NCBI GenBank assembly: GCA_903834925.1
Contig: CAILLA010000179.1
Location: 1-33,610 of the forward strand
Length of the DNA: 33,610 nucleotides
From: an uncultured Schlesneria sp.
Lineage (GTDB): Bacteria > Planctomycetota > Planctomycetia > Planctomycetales > Planctomycetaceae
Direction of reading: 5' to 3'
Shown here one piece after another: positions 1-8,517 of the stretch. How positions within the stretch are numbered: the stretch's first letter is position 1; every line of letters begins with the position of its first letter. A program made the translations under genes and the position numbers. Under the pieces are notes generated by a model. The model was not told the DNA's origin. It saw only the letters and a program-made list of their open reading frames with translations, and did no database searches.

Positions 1-271
1 CATGACCGAAGACGGTCATACAGTGGCACAACCAAATTCGAAACCGGAATCATGTGCCACTGCTTCGGAGTCTTCGGAGAAGCAGTGTCTTCTTTTTCGT
101 CTGCTGATCAAAGAGCACTGCGTGACCGAAGACGGTCATGCAGTGGCACAACCAAATTCGAAACCGGAATCATGTGCCACTGCTTCGGAGTCTTCGGAGA
201 AGCAGTGTCTTCTTCTTCGTCTGCTGATCAAAGAGCACTGCGTGACCGAAGACGGTCATGCAGTGGCACAG
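1..271. repeat. 120-bp tandem structured repeat, 2.25 copies
   Basis: Bases 1-120 and 121-240 match at 117 of 120 positions (differences at 2/122, 20/140 and 95/215), and 241-270 starts a third copy that then diverges. Each unit is full of inverted repeats. One stem has arms 116-128 and 133-145 around the loop AAGA, with one G-T pair. Another pairs cagtggcaca (21-30) with tgtgccactg (52-61). A third pairs cactgcttc (58-66) with gaagcagtg (79-87). The word CACTG/CAGTG recurs in alternating orientation. Because 120 is divisible by three, several frames stay open, but the peptides are low-complexity and there is no sign of coding. The array lies just beyond the 3' end of the DUF1501 gene and may be cut by the window edge. 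Confidence 0.9.
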
Positions 272-292
272 GAATGGAGAAGATTGACAAAA

Positions 293-1552
293 CTAGCTGA
301 CAAGAAGCTCCTTGATCGGTCGACCGTTTTCCGTCAGTTTCAGCAATCGACCGTCAGGCGCGAAGTAGTCTTTTGAGATATCCAGCCCCATCGCGGTGAA
401 TAGCGTGGCGTGGAAGTCTGGTATGGAAACGGGTCGATTCTTGATCTCGCTTCCGTCTTCACTCGATTCACCCACGACCTGCCCAACGTTGATTCCACCC
501 CCAGCAACCAAAGCCGAAAAGACATCAGGGAAGTGGTCGCGACCGTTTTCACCATTGATTTTTGGAGTGCGACCGAACTCACCGACACAGACAAGCAATG
601 TCTGTTGGAGCAGTCCTCGTTCCTGCAGATCTTCGATCAGTGTCGACATCCCCGCATCGAGCGATGCCGAAAGATTCTGGACCTGATTAAAGTTGTCATT
701 ATGAGTATCCCAGCCACCAAACTCGATTTCGACAAACTTCACGCCCGCTTCCACTAACCGACGGGCTGTTAGGCAGGCTCGAGCCAGATATCCATCATTG
801 ACTCCGCTACCGTAACGCTCAAACAACTCCGGTTCCTCAGCCGCTGGATCGTAGGGTTGAAAGACCGGGCTGTTTCGCATTCGATCGGCGCGTCGCGTCA
901 ATTGTGTCAGATCATTCCCAAGCGGTGACTGATAATGTTTATCAAAACGTCCATTAAATCCTTCCAGCGCCGCGAGTCGCCGTTTCATCCTCGCTTCGGA
1001 AAAGCCTTCCGGTAGCGTCAGTGATGGGGCGGGATTGCCAAGGTCGTCAATCACAAACGGGCCAAATTGAGGACCCAGAATGCTGGTGTCAAACTTCCGT
1101 CGGATGGAAACAAACGCGGGGGCGTCAAGTTCGGGATCGGCCTTTCGCCAGGCAACGGTCGACCCCAATGCCGGATATTTCAGTCGAGGATTCGGACGAT
1201 AACCGGTATGCATCAAGCATTGCGCTCGATCATGGTCCCCTTCCGCGCTAGTCAGCGATCGAACAATTGCCAGCTTGTCAGCCAGTTCAGCCAGCTTGGG
1301 AACGTGCTGAGCGAACTTGATTCCTGACAGCTTCGTGTCAATCGCTTCGAATGAACCTGCCGTCGCCGCACCGGGCTTGGGATCGAACGTATCGATCTGA
1401 CTGGGTCCCCCTTCGAGAAAGATCAGAATACACGACTTGGCCTTGGCGGTTTCGGATTGTTCCGCAAACAACGACGACCAGATCGACGAACCGAAGTAAG
1501 ACAGGCCACCAATCGAAGCCGCTTGCATGAATGATCGACGAGAGATTGACAT
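293..1552 (-). CDS. DUF1501 family exported protein
   Basis: 419 aa. The N-terminus carries a twin-arginine-like signal (SRRSFMQ followed by a hydrophobic stretch), typical of DUF1501 proteins, which belong to the alkaline-phosphatase/sulfatase-like superfamily and are abundant in planctomycetes. Family-type motifs include the LEGGPSQIDTFDPKP segment near residue 45 and a GEFGRTP segment with a later GRDHFPDVF near the C-terminal third. The start at 1552 is preferred over an in-frame start at 1639 because a GGAG lies about 8 bases upstream and the export signal then sits at the very N-terminus. It is last in a run with the DUF1549/DUF1553 gene (90-bp gap), a pairing seen throughout planctomycetes. 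The substrate is unknown. It is probably Tat-exported after folding. Confidence 0.9.
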   Translation of the reverse strand: MSISRRSFMQAASIGGLSYFGSSIWSSLFAEQSETAKAKSCILIFLEGGPSQIDTFDPKPGAATAGSFEAIDTKLSGIKFAQHVPKLAELADKLAIVRSLTSAEGDHDRAQCLMHTGYRPNPRLKYPALGSTVAWRKADPELDAPAFVSIRRKFDTSILGPQFGPFVIDDLGNPAPSLTLPEGFSEARMKRRLAALEGFNGRFDKHYQSPLGNDLTQLTRRADRMRNSPVFQPYDPAAEEPELFERYGSGVNDGYLARACLTARRLVEAGVKFVEIEFGGWDTHNDNFNQVQNLSASLDAGMSTLIEDLQERGLLQQTLLVCVGEFGRTPKINGENGRDHFPDVFSALVAGGGINVGQVVGESSEDGSEIKNRPVSIPDFHATLFTAMGLDISKDYFAPDGRLLKLTENGRPIKELLVS

Positions 1553-1642
1553 CAGACATCTCCAAGCTTTTCGCAGACATTTTCGAGACAGGATCGTGCT
1601 CGCTGAATGCTCATGACGCCATGTTCGTTGCCGCTTCACACT

Positions 1643-3217
1643 CTAATGATTCGTGATGAATTCGGCGGAATTGAGTAGTACCCAGACAACGTCTTGTAAT
1701 CCTTCTCGCGGATCGGCTGCCCCACCAAGATCTTGAAAGAATTCCAGTTCCTCGGTTGTGGGCCGACGGGAGAGCAGCGACAGGAATAATCGCTCGATAT
1801 GGTCCGCTCCTGGCGTCGAACCGTAAAGCCTGATCGCCGCTTCCGACCCCAACTCGACCGCGCCTCGGACATAGTCGCCATTAAAAAGGGAAAGCGTTCG
1901 ACCCAATGTCAGCGATGCTGCCCCAAGATTGTTAACAGGAATGTCTTGCGTAAATTCCTCACCCGTTGCCTCCGCCAGGCGATGATCGTTCTCGTCAAAG
2001 TGATAGCCAAAGGCTTGGCCCAATGACTGATGCAACTGATCGGCCGAAAGCGGTCGAATCCGAGCACGGACCCAGTGAGACAACTGTAGCTCCTTCAGTG
2101 AAGGGTCGATCGTTGCGTCCCCCTGCTCGACGTCATCACTGCTGCGTTGGTACGTTTCAGAAAGGACGATCGTTTGAATCAGTCGCTGGATGTTCCAGTT
2201 GTGGCTGGTGAAGTCGTCGGCCAGCAAGTTCAGTAAATCGGAATTCGTACTGGCGGCTTCTGGTGGCCAATGATCCAGATTCTGGACCAGCCGCTCGCCG
2301 TGCAATCGTTCCCAGACATTGTTGACCAGATGTCGGCTGAGATAAGGATTCGTTGGTTGAGTCAACCATTCGACAAGCACAGCCCGTCGTTGTCTCGACA
2401 CATCACTTCGGGGTCGACCGGGAAGTTGTGGAAAGATCGTTTTTTTCGGCAGCGTGCCGTTTTCATCGGGTTTGGCCCGTTTGTCCTCGAAGATTAACTC
2501 ACCCCGAGGTCGCTCAATCACGACGAAGAATGATTCCCCTTCTTCAGGCTGAGTCGGTGTCATCTTTCGCAGTCGGGCGAAATGTGCAGCAAGACCCCAG
2601 AAATCCTTTTGCTTCCAGCGAGCGTGCGGATGATCATGGCATTCCGCACATTGAAGCGATAGCCCGAGGAACTTCTGACTGACCGCTCCTGTGAGCGGTG
2701 CGGGTTCGGCGTTAAATCGCAGCAGGAAATTGACCGAACCGCTAACGTCACTGGTTCCCTCACCGAGGATCAAATCCCCGACCAATTCGACATAGGGCTG
2801 ATTCTCACGGAATGCTTCGGTCATGAACTGTAGCAATCGACGCCCGTCGTAACCGTCGGTTTCAAATGGCCGACGATCGGTCAGATATTCCGACCAAAGC
2901 CGTCCCCAATGTCGAGCGAATTCTGGCGACTTGAGCAACCGTTGGACAACATCGGCTCGGTTGAGATTGGAGCCGGCGGCAACGGCTTTTGCCTCGATTA
3001 ACGGTGGTATACGTCCAGCAAGGTCCAGCCAGACTCGACGCAGAAACTCGGCGTCGCTGGATGGAGCGAGTGGCGTGACGTCATCAGCTTTACAACCCGT
3101 CTCAACTACCTGATCAAGTTTTCGGCTGACCGAAGCGGTGTCGGGTGAATCCACCGCCAGGCAAACCGACCCAACCATCAGGCTGAGGGTAAAGGCGTTT
3201 CGGATGAATCGATACAT
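1643..3217 (-). CDS. DUF1549 and DUF1553 domain protein
   Basis: 524 aa with a short hydrophobic signal peptide (about residues 5-22). The DUF1549 part covers roughly residues 30-230 and includes FLRRVWLDLAGRIP and, near residue 190, LQCAECHDHPHARW, a CxxCH heme-binding-type motif. The DUF1553 part follows, with the TQPTNPYLSRHLVNNVWERL segment and an RRPTTEE segment near the C-terminus. Unlike the 23454-25973 paralogue it lacks the N-terminal Ig-like and cytochrome regions. The ATG at 3217 is chosen over a TTG at 3226 because GAAGGG lies about 9 bases upstream of the ATG. It begins 47 bases after the PQQ-like propeller gene and is followed by DUF1501, suggesting one transcript. The biochemical role of the family is not established. 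Confidence 0.9.
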   Translation of the reverse strand: MYRFIRNAFTLSLMVGSVCLAVDSPDTASVSRKLDQVVETGCKADDVTPLAPSSDAEFLRRVWLDLAGRIPPLIEAKAVAAGSNLNRADVVQRLLKSPEFARHWGRLWSEYLTDRRPFETDGYDGRRLLQFMTEAFRENQPYVELVGDLILGEGTSDVSGSVNFLLRFNAEPAPLTGAVSQKFLGLSLQCAECHDHPHARWKQKDFWGLAAHFARLRKMTPTQPEEGESFFVVIERPRGELIFEDKRAKPDENGTLPKKTIFPQLPGRPRSDVSRQRRAVLVEWLTQPTNPYLSRHLVNNVWERLHGERLVQNLDHWPPEAASTNSDLLNLLADDFTSHNWNIQRLIQTIVLSETYQRSSDDVEQGDATIDPSLKELQLSHWVRARIRPLSADQLHQSLGQAFGYHFDENDHRLAEATGEEFTQDIPVNNLGAASLTLGRTLSLFNGDYVRGAVELGSEAAIRLYGSTPGADHIERLFLSLLSRRPTTEELEFFQDLGGAADPREGLQDVVWVLLNSAEFITNH

Positions 3218-3264
3218 GAGATCCAACCCTTCCCCGTCGTAATGGCCCCGACCGATTCTGATCT

Positions 3265-4530
3265 CTATTGCGGGTTTGCAATACAGAAGAGATGCCGTTC
3301 GCCGCGAATGAATAATTCATGATCCACCGGGGCAGGGGTTGCGTCAACAGTTTCATCAACCGAATTCGTGGCAACGACACTCAACTTATCAGCATCCTTG
3401 ATCACTGTCGTATTGCCATTTCGTGACGTGAGAAACACGTATCCACCCGCAGCAACGGGTGATGCGTAGATCTGGTCCAGACCAGGAACGCGACTTGCCA
3501 TGTAATACGGTTTGCCAGTGGCAGCATTCACACACGAAAGCTGGCCGACCTTGGCCTTGTGAAAATAGATTCGTCCTGATGACAGGAGCGGTGATGCGAT
3601 ATCCGGAGTATCACGGTCGATCACCCAGGCGACTTGGTCGGTCCCCTTGATGTCTCCTTTGCCATCCATACGGAACGCCCCCATAAACGAACCTTTGTGG
3701 CCACTACCTATAAACACAAGTCCGTTCTCAGCAACAGGCGAGGCAACGGGGCGTTCCGTCTGTCCGCCGCATCGCCAGAGTTCTTTACCAGATTCAAGAT
3801 CGTAACTGCGTGCCGACTTTTGTCCGTTCGTGATCACTTGCTTTCGTCCATTGTGCTCAACGACCAGTGGAGTTGCCCAACAGGTGGTCTCGTCACGAGG
3901 TGTCTTCCAGACATCTTTGCCAGTCAGCTTATTAATTGCATAGATTGCTGACTTTCCTTCATGATCCCAAGGGACAAGAACCTTGTCATCGGCCAGAGTT
4001 GGAGAACTTCCTTCGCCGAACGAGTTGCGGATGTCCATCTTTGGAAAATCATCCCGCTTCCATGTCAGATCGCCGTTCATCGTATAGCAATAGAGGCCCC
4101 GCGAACCGAAATGAGCATAGACATGATCGCCATCGGTACAAGGTGAGGCTGACGCAAACCCATTCGTATCGTGTGTCTTTTGATGAGGTTCTGCAACAGC
4201 CGCTGTCTTTTCCCAAATCAGCTTTCCGTTGCTTCGATCAAAACAAAGGAGCTTGAAATCCAATGGAGCACCGCTGCCACGACTCCCTTTCGCCGGAACT
4301 GCCGTTGTAACAAAGACCTGATTTCCCCAGATCACCGGAGACGACGAACCAGGCCCAGGAATCTCAACTTTCCATTTCACGTTTTTGGTACTGCTCCATT
4401 CGGTCGGCGGCGAGGCATGATCGGCCGTCCCGTTCCCGGTTGGACCTCGCCAATGCCCCCAGTTATCCGCATGAGCAATCGGATTCCAACAGATCATCGC
4501 AAGAACAGCACAGGCAACAGAGACTCTCAT
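3265..4530 (-). CDS. secreted PQQ-like beta-propeller protein
   Basis: 421 aa. A signal peptide (residues 1-22, ending near AHA-D) is followed by the NWGHWRGPTGNG opening typical of planctomycete PQQ-like quinoprotein-type propellers. Repeated blade motifs follow, such as LLCFDRSNGKLIWEK, IYAINKLTGKDVWK and SYDLESGKELWR. I see no obvious catalytic or heme residues, so a PQQ-dependent dehydrogenase activity cannot be claimed; many such proteins are simply structural or ligand-binding propellers. The start at 4530 is chosen because AGGA lies 7-8 bases upstream and it places the signal peptide correctly; an in-frame start at 4584 adds 18 unsupported residues. It probably leads the minus-strand run with DUF1549/DUF1553 and DUF1501. 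Confidence 0.85.
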   Translation of the reverse strand: MRVSVACAVLAMICWNPIAHADNWGHWRGPTGNGTADHASPPTEWSSTKNVKWKVEIPGPGSSSPVIWGNQVFVTTAVPAKGSRGSGAPLDFKLLCFDRSNGKLIWEKTAAVAEPHQKTHDTNGFASASPCTDGDHVYAHFGSRGLYCYTMNGDLTWKRDDFPKMDIRNSFGEGSSPTLADDKVLVPWDHEGKSAIYAINKLTGKDVWKTPRDETTCWATPLVVEHNGRKQVITNGQKSARSYDLESGKELWRCGGQTERPVASPVAENGLVFIGSGHKGSFMGAFRMDGKGDIKGTDQVAWVIDRDTPDIASPLLSSGRIYFHKAKVGQLSCVNAATGKPYYMASRVPGLDQIYASPVAAGGYVFLTSRNGNTTVIKDADKLSVVATNSVDETVDATPAPVDHELFIRGERHLFCIANPQ

Positions 4531-4683
4531 GACAGTTCCTGAATAAGAACAAGCATTTTGATTCGTGATAAATGCCAGACGCATTCTACCAGCAAGATCC
4601 TACCGTGGTTTTGTCTGAAGGGGCAGTCTCACGCAGCAAGCCAGTCACTTTCCCAAGCCGATCCGAAGAGTTTTCACGTCAGA

Positions 4684-4856
4684 CCAAAGTAGCCATCATC
4701 GCTCCGCGTGATGAGCATTGTTCGAGAACCTACCAAATTCCAATCTGCATGTTTTCAAATCAGAAATTCAAATCGAATATCTGTCCCGATGCGTCGGCAA
4801 CGCTCGAATCGTTTCCGACGCATGCTCATCACGCGGAGCGATGATGGCTACTTTGG
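4684..4856. mobile_element. MITE-like element with 34-bp perfect terminal inverted repeats
   Basis: Bases 4684-4717 are the exact reverse complement of 4823-4856 (34 of 34), enclosing a 105-bp centre with no coding capacity. The tetramer CAGA lies immediately outside both ends (4680-4683 and 4857-4860), as expected for a short target-site duplication. A nested 9-bp hairpin (4789-4797 with 4815-4823) abuts the right arm. Size, ends and lack of a gene fit a non-autonomous miniature inverted-repeat element. The alternative is a large structured intergenic repeat of another kind. No transposase in this window could move it. Confidence 0.65.
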
Positions 4857-4907
4857 CAGAAGTCGTGAACCTTGACTCAGAATTCATGTTTTAAACTCGA
4901 TGCAGTC

Positions 4908-4924
4908 TCACACAAACGGTGTGA
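4908..4924 (-). terminator. possible weak hairpin terminator after the 4929-5810 gene
   Basis: TCACAC and GTGTGA form a perfect 6-bp stem with a 5-base loop, beginning four bases after the TAA at 4929-4931 on the minus strand. There is no T-tract after it, so intrinsic termination is only a possibility. Confidence 0.3.
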
Positions 4925-4928
4925 AGTC

Positions 4929-5810
4929 TTAACGTCTGACCTCGCCCGTTTGATCGAGAACGAAAATCTGATTGATCGTTTTGAAGTGTGCATGGTCATC
5001 GAATTGCCAGACGACCTTCTTGTCTCGAGTCACTTCGAAAAACTGTGGCTGCTTGCCGATATGACCGTGTCCGAGATAGTTACAAAATATCGTGTTGCCG
5101 TTTGGAAGTCGCTGACAGCCAGCCATCAATCTCAGGGGATTTCCCGGCAAATCCGTCTCGTTCAACTCCCAAACGACTTTTTCCTGAGCATTCAATTCAA
5201 GCACTTTGTGTCCATCGCCGCAGGTAATTAACAAGTGCCCGTCTGCCAGGGGAACAACTTCGTGGGGATCGCCGGGGACTTTTATTGATCGTTTTACCTG
5301 GCCTTCGCCATCCAGTTCGACAACCTTGCCTTCCCCCTTGAAACAGACAAGGTAGTGCCCCTCTTTGGTTTTTCTAGCTCCACGAAACTGATTATGAGTG
5401 TGTATCTCGGGTGCCGTCTTGAGGGGAATCTCTTTGGCAATTTTTCCCGTTCGGTCGACTTCCAACAGACGACTTGTTCCGCATTCACAGATCAGGACAT
5501 TTCCATCGGCCAGAGGCTGGCACGCATGCACTTCGGTTTTTTCCGGGGCCTGATATTTCCAGACGATCTGTTTCGAAATTGTCGCTTCCACGGCACCATC
5601 AAAGTAGCAAAACAGAAAGTTGCCGTTGTCCAGCTTCCAGCAATCTTGAGGTGCCCGACAAGCGTACTCCCATTCAATGTTTCCCTCGGCAGAAACGACA
5701 CAAACCTTGCCACCATTATGATCGCAGCAAAGGAACGGCCGCCCCGCATCTGAACTCTGCGGAAGCACAAGCAACGTCAACAACGAAAGGAGGAACAAGG
5801 AAGACTTCAT
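4929..5810 (-). CDS. secreted beta-propeller protein (PQQ-like / ASST-like)
   Basis: 293 aa. It begins with a clear signal peptide (residues 1-22, MKSSLFLLSLLTLLVLP then ending near SDAG). Repeats of about 40 residues contain the pattern (L)xDGNxLI/LPNGN: LDNGNFLFCY, LADGNVLICECG, LADGHLLITCG and LPNGNTIFCN. Each is followed by a strand ending in a VxWxY/F-type motif, as in arylsulfotransferase-like and PQQ-like propellers. The predicted fold is a single propeller in the periplasm or at the surface. No catalytic His typical of arylsulfotransferase could be assigned, so the enzyme name is not used. GGAG lies about 10 bases upstream of the ATG. It is divergent from the GH5-like gene and separated from the next minus-strand gene by the MITE-like element. 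Confidence 0.8.
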   Translation of the reverse strand: MKSSLFLLSLLTLLVLPQSSDAGRPFLCCDHNGGKVCVVSAEGNIEWEYACRAPQDCWKLDNGNFLFCYFDGAVEATISKQIVWKYQAPEKTEVHACQPLADGNVLICECGTSRLLEVDRTGKIAKEIPLKTAPEIHTHNQFRGARKTKEGHYLVCFKGEGKVVELDGEGQVKRSIKVPGDPHEVVPLADGHLLITCGDGHKVLELNAQEKVVWELNETDLPGNPLRLMAGCQRLPNGNTIFCNYLGHGHIGKQPQFFEVTRDKKVVWQFDDHAHFKTINQIFVLDQTGEVRR

Positions 5811-5977
5811 AAATCAGAATCTCCGTGGGGTCGACTTGGGTGAATTTAATAGGGGACCAGAACCGGATTCCTTGATCTTAACGCAATTCACTCTCCTTTT
5901 GCCTGTTGCAGGCCATACGTTTTCCATCAGAATCATCGAATCAAGACTTTCAGCGAGTTTCCTCTTGGGTTGCGACA
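5811..5977. promoter_or_regulatory. divergent promoter region
   Basis: 167 bp separate the starts of the secreted propeller (minus) and the GH5-like glycosidase (plus), so promoters for both must lie here. I could not assign convincing -35/-10 pairs. The assignment rests on gene orientation only. Confidence 0.4.
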
Positions 5978-7078
5978 ATGATGACGTTACTTAAAAGACT
6001 GTCTCTAATTGCCATGCTTCTGACCTGTTTCAGCAGTCCGTCGATTGCAGTGGATCTGCCCTGGATCACGGTCACGACTGATCAGACGGGGTTTTCCCTT
6101 GAAAAACAGGGGAACCGATTTTCCCCATGGGGATTCAACTATGACCACGATCAAAAAGGACGATTGATCGAAGACTATTGGGAAACAGAATGGGAAAAGG
6201 TTGAGCGAGATTTCCGATCCATGAAACAGCTCGGAGCCAACGTTGTCCGCATTCACCTGCAATTCGGCAAGTTCATGGAATCGGCAACGGAACCAAACCA
6301 GAAGGGACTCGAACAACTTGGTAAGCTCATCACTTTAGCCGAGGAGGTCGGAGTCTATCTCGATCTGACGGGATTGGGCTGCTATCACAAGGCTGACGTA
6401 CCAGACTGGTATGATAAACTTGATGAACGTGGACGCTGGGAGGTTCAAGCGAGGTTCTGGGAATCCGTGGCGGCAACCTGCAACGAAAGTCCCGCGATTT
6501 TCTGTTACGACCTGATGAATGAACCCGTCGTACCCGGTGGAAAACGTAAAGACGGCGATTGGCTCGGGCCGGCGTTTGGAGGCAAGCATTTTGTTCAAGT
6601 GATTTGCCTTGATCAAAAAGACCGCTCCCGCGCTGAGATCGCCCAACAATGGATTCAACGTTTAGTGAAGGCGATCCGATCGAAGGACAAACGGCATTTG
6701 ATTACAGTCGGCCTTGTAGATTGGAGTCTCGACCGACCCGGACTGACATCGGGCTTTATCCCGGAAGCAATAGCCGCCGATCTCGATTTTCTATGTGTGC
6801 ATCTTTACCCCGAAACCGGAAAACTCGACGACAATCTGAAAACCTTAAAGGGCTTCTCGGTCGGTAAGCCGGTGGTGATTGAAGAAACATTTCCCCTCAA
6901 GTGTTCGACGTCCGAATTCGGTCAATTCATCGATCAATCCAGAAAGCTCTCTGCCGGCTGTATCGGATTCTACTGGGGCCAGATGCCGGATGAACTTCGC
7001 AAGTCCACAGCGATCGGCGACCTGATGACGCTCGGTTGGCTGGAGTTCTTCGAACAAATATCGAAAGCGGGGCGTTGA
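5978..7078 (+). CDS. secreted GH5-like glycoside hydrolase
   Basis: 366 aa. A signal peptide (residues 1-24, ending near SIAV) precedes a TIM-barrel-type cellulase domain. Visible clan-A glycosidase marks are GANVVRIHLQF (87-97), DLMNEP with the putative acid/base Glu182, CVHLYPE with His275, and the nucleophile region VIEETF with Glu302 or Glu303, followed by FYWG near 331-334. These fit GH5 and related families that hydrolyse beta-linked glycans; the substrate cannot be read from the sequence. No carbohydrate-binding module is present. An in-frame TTG at 5906 would add 24 residues without a good ribosome-binding site, so one of the tandem ATGs at 5978/5981 is preferred. Its 3' end converges on the 7136-7954 gene, 57 bp away. 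Confidence 0.85.
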   Translation: MMTLLKRLSLIAMLLTCFSSPSIAVDLPWITVTTDQTGFSLEKQGNRFSPWGFNYDHDQKGRLIEDYWETEWEKVERDFRSMKQLGANVVRIHLQFGKFMESATEPNQKGLEQLGKLITLAEEVGVYLDLTGLGCYHKADVPDWYDKLDERGRWEVQARFWESVAATCNESPAIFCYDLMNEPVVPGGKRKDGDWLGPAFGGKHFVQVICLDQKDRSRAEIAQQWIQRLVKAIRSKDKRHLITVGLVDWSLDRPGLTSGFIPEAIAADLDFLCVHLYPETGKLDDNLKTLKGFSVGKPVVIEETFPLKCSTSEFGQFIDQSRKLSAGCIGFYWGQMPDELRKSTAIGDLMTLGWLEFFEQISKAGR

Positions 7079-7135
7079 TTTGCAAAGTCCAGTCATCACT
7101 AGTTTGACCTGACGGTCGTTGTATCGGCGTCATCA

Positions 7136-7954
7136 TCATGGGTTCAACCGGCGGAGATATTGGGCGGTAAGAGCCATGCCAATCACAGGTGGTGCGATCC
7201 AGGGTATCAACTGCCAGGCACCGGGAAGCTGAAACCCGAACAGGCGATTTGCACCGAAGACGATGAACGCTGTGTGAAACGCGACCCCAGTACCGCACAT
7301 GTGCCAGATGTGCCGATCGAGCCTCGCACGATGTCCTGGAAATGGTCCATACACATATCGCAATTCGCGCCAGGCCGTGACGATGCCGAAGAGACCGACA
7401 AGGGCTGGGATCAGAAATGCTGCACGAGGCATACCGGTCGTAGCGGTTTGTTGAGTACAGAGTCGCCACAGTCCGAAAGTACACAGTCCCATGGCGCAGC
7501 ACATTGTGATCGTCAACCAGATGGGCAAACTTGTTTGCCGAAGTTCGTCGTGTCGATCTCGTTTGCGCACGACCTGAATACCAAACACCGCGCCGGATAT
7601 GGTTGCTGCAGACAGGTACAAAAGAATTGCGAAGATGAATTGATAGATCTCACGCTGCCACTCTGAATCTGGCGCGTGCTGAATATGGGGAGCAAAGCTA
7701 TCAAGGTGCACGAGTGCCCATACAGAACTGATGAGCGCCGATCCGCCGATGATCCAAGTTACAATGGCGAACACTTTGCCGAAGCGAACGTGCCACATCC
7801 CACCTTTCGGGACTGCGATGATCAGCCAGAATAACGCCAGGCCAACAAATCCGAGACAGACGTGTATGGCGCGGAGAATCAGGTGCAGGGATTGCAAAAA
7901 AGACGCTCCAACAAAGCTGCCGATCCCGTAGCCATATAGGTTTTCTGCAATCAA
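7136..7954 (-). CDS. 7-TM membrane protein, DUF2306-like
   Basis: 272 aa with about seven hydrophobic helices: residues about 25-47, 60-82, 108-134, 144-165, 178-196, 215-237 and 248-266. The loop KGGMWHVRFGK after the first helix matches the KGG..H...G pattern of DUF2306-type membrane proteins. Histidines in helices 1 and 6 (LHLILRAIHV and HMCGTGVAFH) could bind heme or metal, but this is inference. The start is a TTG at 7954, only 23 bases after the DUF971 stop codon, with GGAAG directly upstream; a slightly shorter N-terminus is possible. Co-transcription with DUF971 is likely. Function unknown. Confidence 0.7.
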   Translation of the reverse strand: MIAENLYGYGIGSFVGASFLQSLHLILRAIHVCLGFVGLALFWLIIAVPKGGMWHVRFGKVFAIVTWIIGGSALISSVWALVHLDSFAPHIQHAPDSEWQREIYQFIFAILLYLSAATISGAVFGIQVVRKRDRHDELRQTSLPIWLTITMCCAMGLCTFGLWRLCTQQTATTGMPRAAFLIPALVGLFGIVTAWRELRYVYGPFPGHRARLDRHIWHMCGTGVAFHTAFIVFGANRLFGFQLPGAWQLIPWIAPPVIGMALTAQYLRRLNP

Positions 7955-7977
7955 CTTCCGTAAATGCAGACTCGAAT

Positions 7978-8301
7978 TTACGTTTGTGTCAGTTCACAAA
8001 GTCGACGTAAACGGTCCCAGGTAAAAATTCCGGACGCGTGACTGTCGCTCCAGACGATCTTTAAAGCGTAGTTGCCCGAATATCCGAGTTCGACTGGCCG
8101 AATGTCATCGGGGATCGATTCGGCACGCAGGACCCTTACGCCGGTAATTTCGTCAATACATTGTGCGCAGGGACATTCGCATCGGACCAGTTTGAATGGT
8201 AAACGAAATGTCTGGCCATCGGGCCATGCAATCTCGAAAACGCCGGCATCCTTCAGGGCTTTGAGCGACTGCGGGGGAAGCGAGTCTGTCACGAAGAGCA
8301 T
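7978..8301 (-). CDS. DUF971 domain protein
   Basis: 107 aa, the usual size for a stand-alone DUF971 protein (related to the N-terminal domain of gamma-butyrobetaine hydroxylases). Family marks are IAWPDGQTFRLPF, the RCECPCAQCIDE motif with three closely spaced cysteines (about residues 40-50) that may bind metal, ELGYSGNYALKIVWSDSH, and GIFTWDRLRRLC. The protein is cytoplasmic with no signal peptide. DUF971 proteins occur near Fe-S and Mrp/ApbC-type genes in other bacteria, but none is present here. It is followed 23 bases later by the DUF2306-like membrane protein, suggesting one transcript. GGAG lies unusually close to the ATG, so the start is less certain than the family call. Confidence 0.85.
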   Translation of the reverse strand: MLFVTDSLPPQSLKALKDAGVFEIAWPDGQTFRLPFKLVRCECPCAQCIDEITGVRVLRAESIPDDIRPVELGYSGNYALKIVWSDSHASGIFTWDRLRRLCELTQT

Positions 8302-8517
8302 TCTCCAGCCGATATTTTGCCCATGACATCACGGGCATTTAGAAATTCAAAACAGACCTGCCGTCAGCAAGGTTAAAACGATTGTCGAGACTCGATAACA
8401 GTTTCACAACTCAAAAGACACCAATCCATGAAATTGGGCCGTCAATTTGCTGCGCAACGCGTCACAACGCGAAAGCGACCAACCCATTTCTAACCCATCA
8501 ATGACGCGCACTAAAAA

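Larger units (their letters stand above)
4531..4928. other. 398-bp gene-free gap
   Basis: No credible coding sequence is seen. The gap holds a possible weak terminator for the upstream propeller gene (4908-4924), a MITE-like inverted-repeat element (4684-4856), and the presumed promoter of the PQQ-like gene between about 4531 and 4680. The 10-mer gcagtctcac occurs on both sides of the element (4623-4632 and 4902-4911), which may be chance. Confidence 0.6.

Noticed and set aside
1-271. CRISPR array
   Set aside because: The repeated unit is 120 bp with no unique spacers between short repeats and no cas genes nearby.
2-376. Open frames of 124 and 82 codons across the 120-bp repeat
   Set aside because: They stay open only because the repeat length is a multiple of three, encode duplicated low-complexity peptides, and the longer one runs into the antisense of the DUF1501 gene.
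1553-1639. Longer N-terminus for the DUF1501 protein
   Set aside because: It would bury the twin-arginine signal 30 residues in; the ATG at 1552 has a good ribosome-binding site.
5906-5977. TTG start extending the GH5-like protein
   Set aside because: No good ribosome-binding site, and the extension precedes a normal signal peptide.
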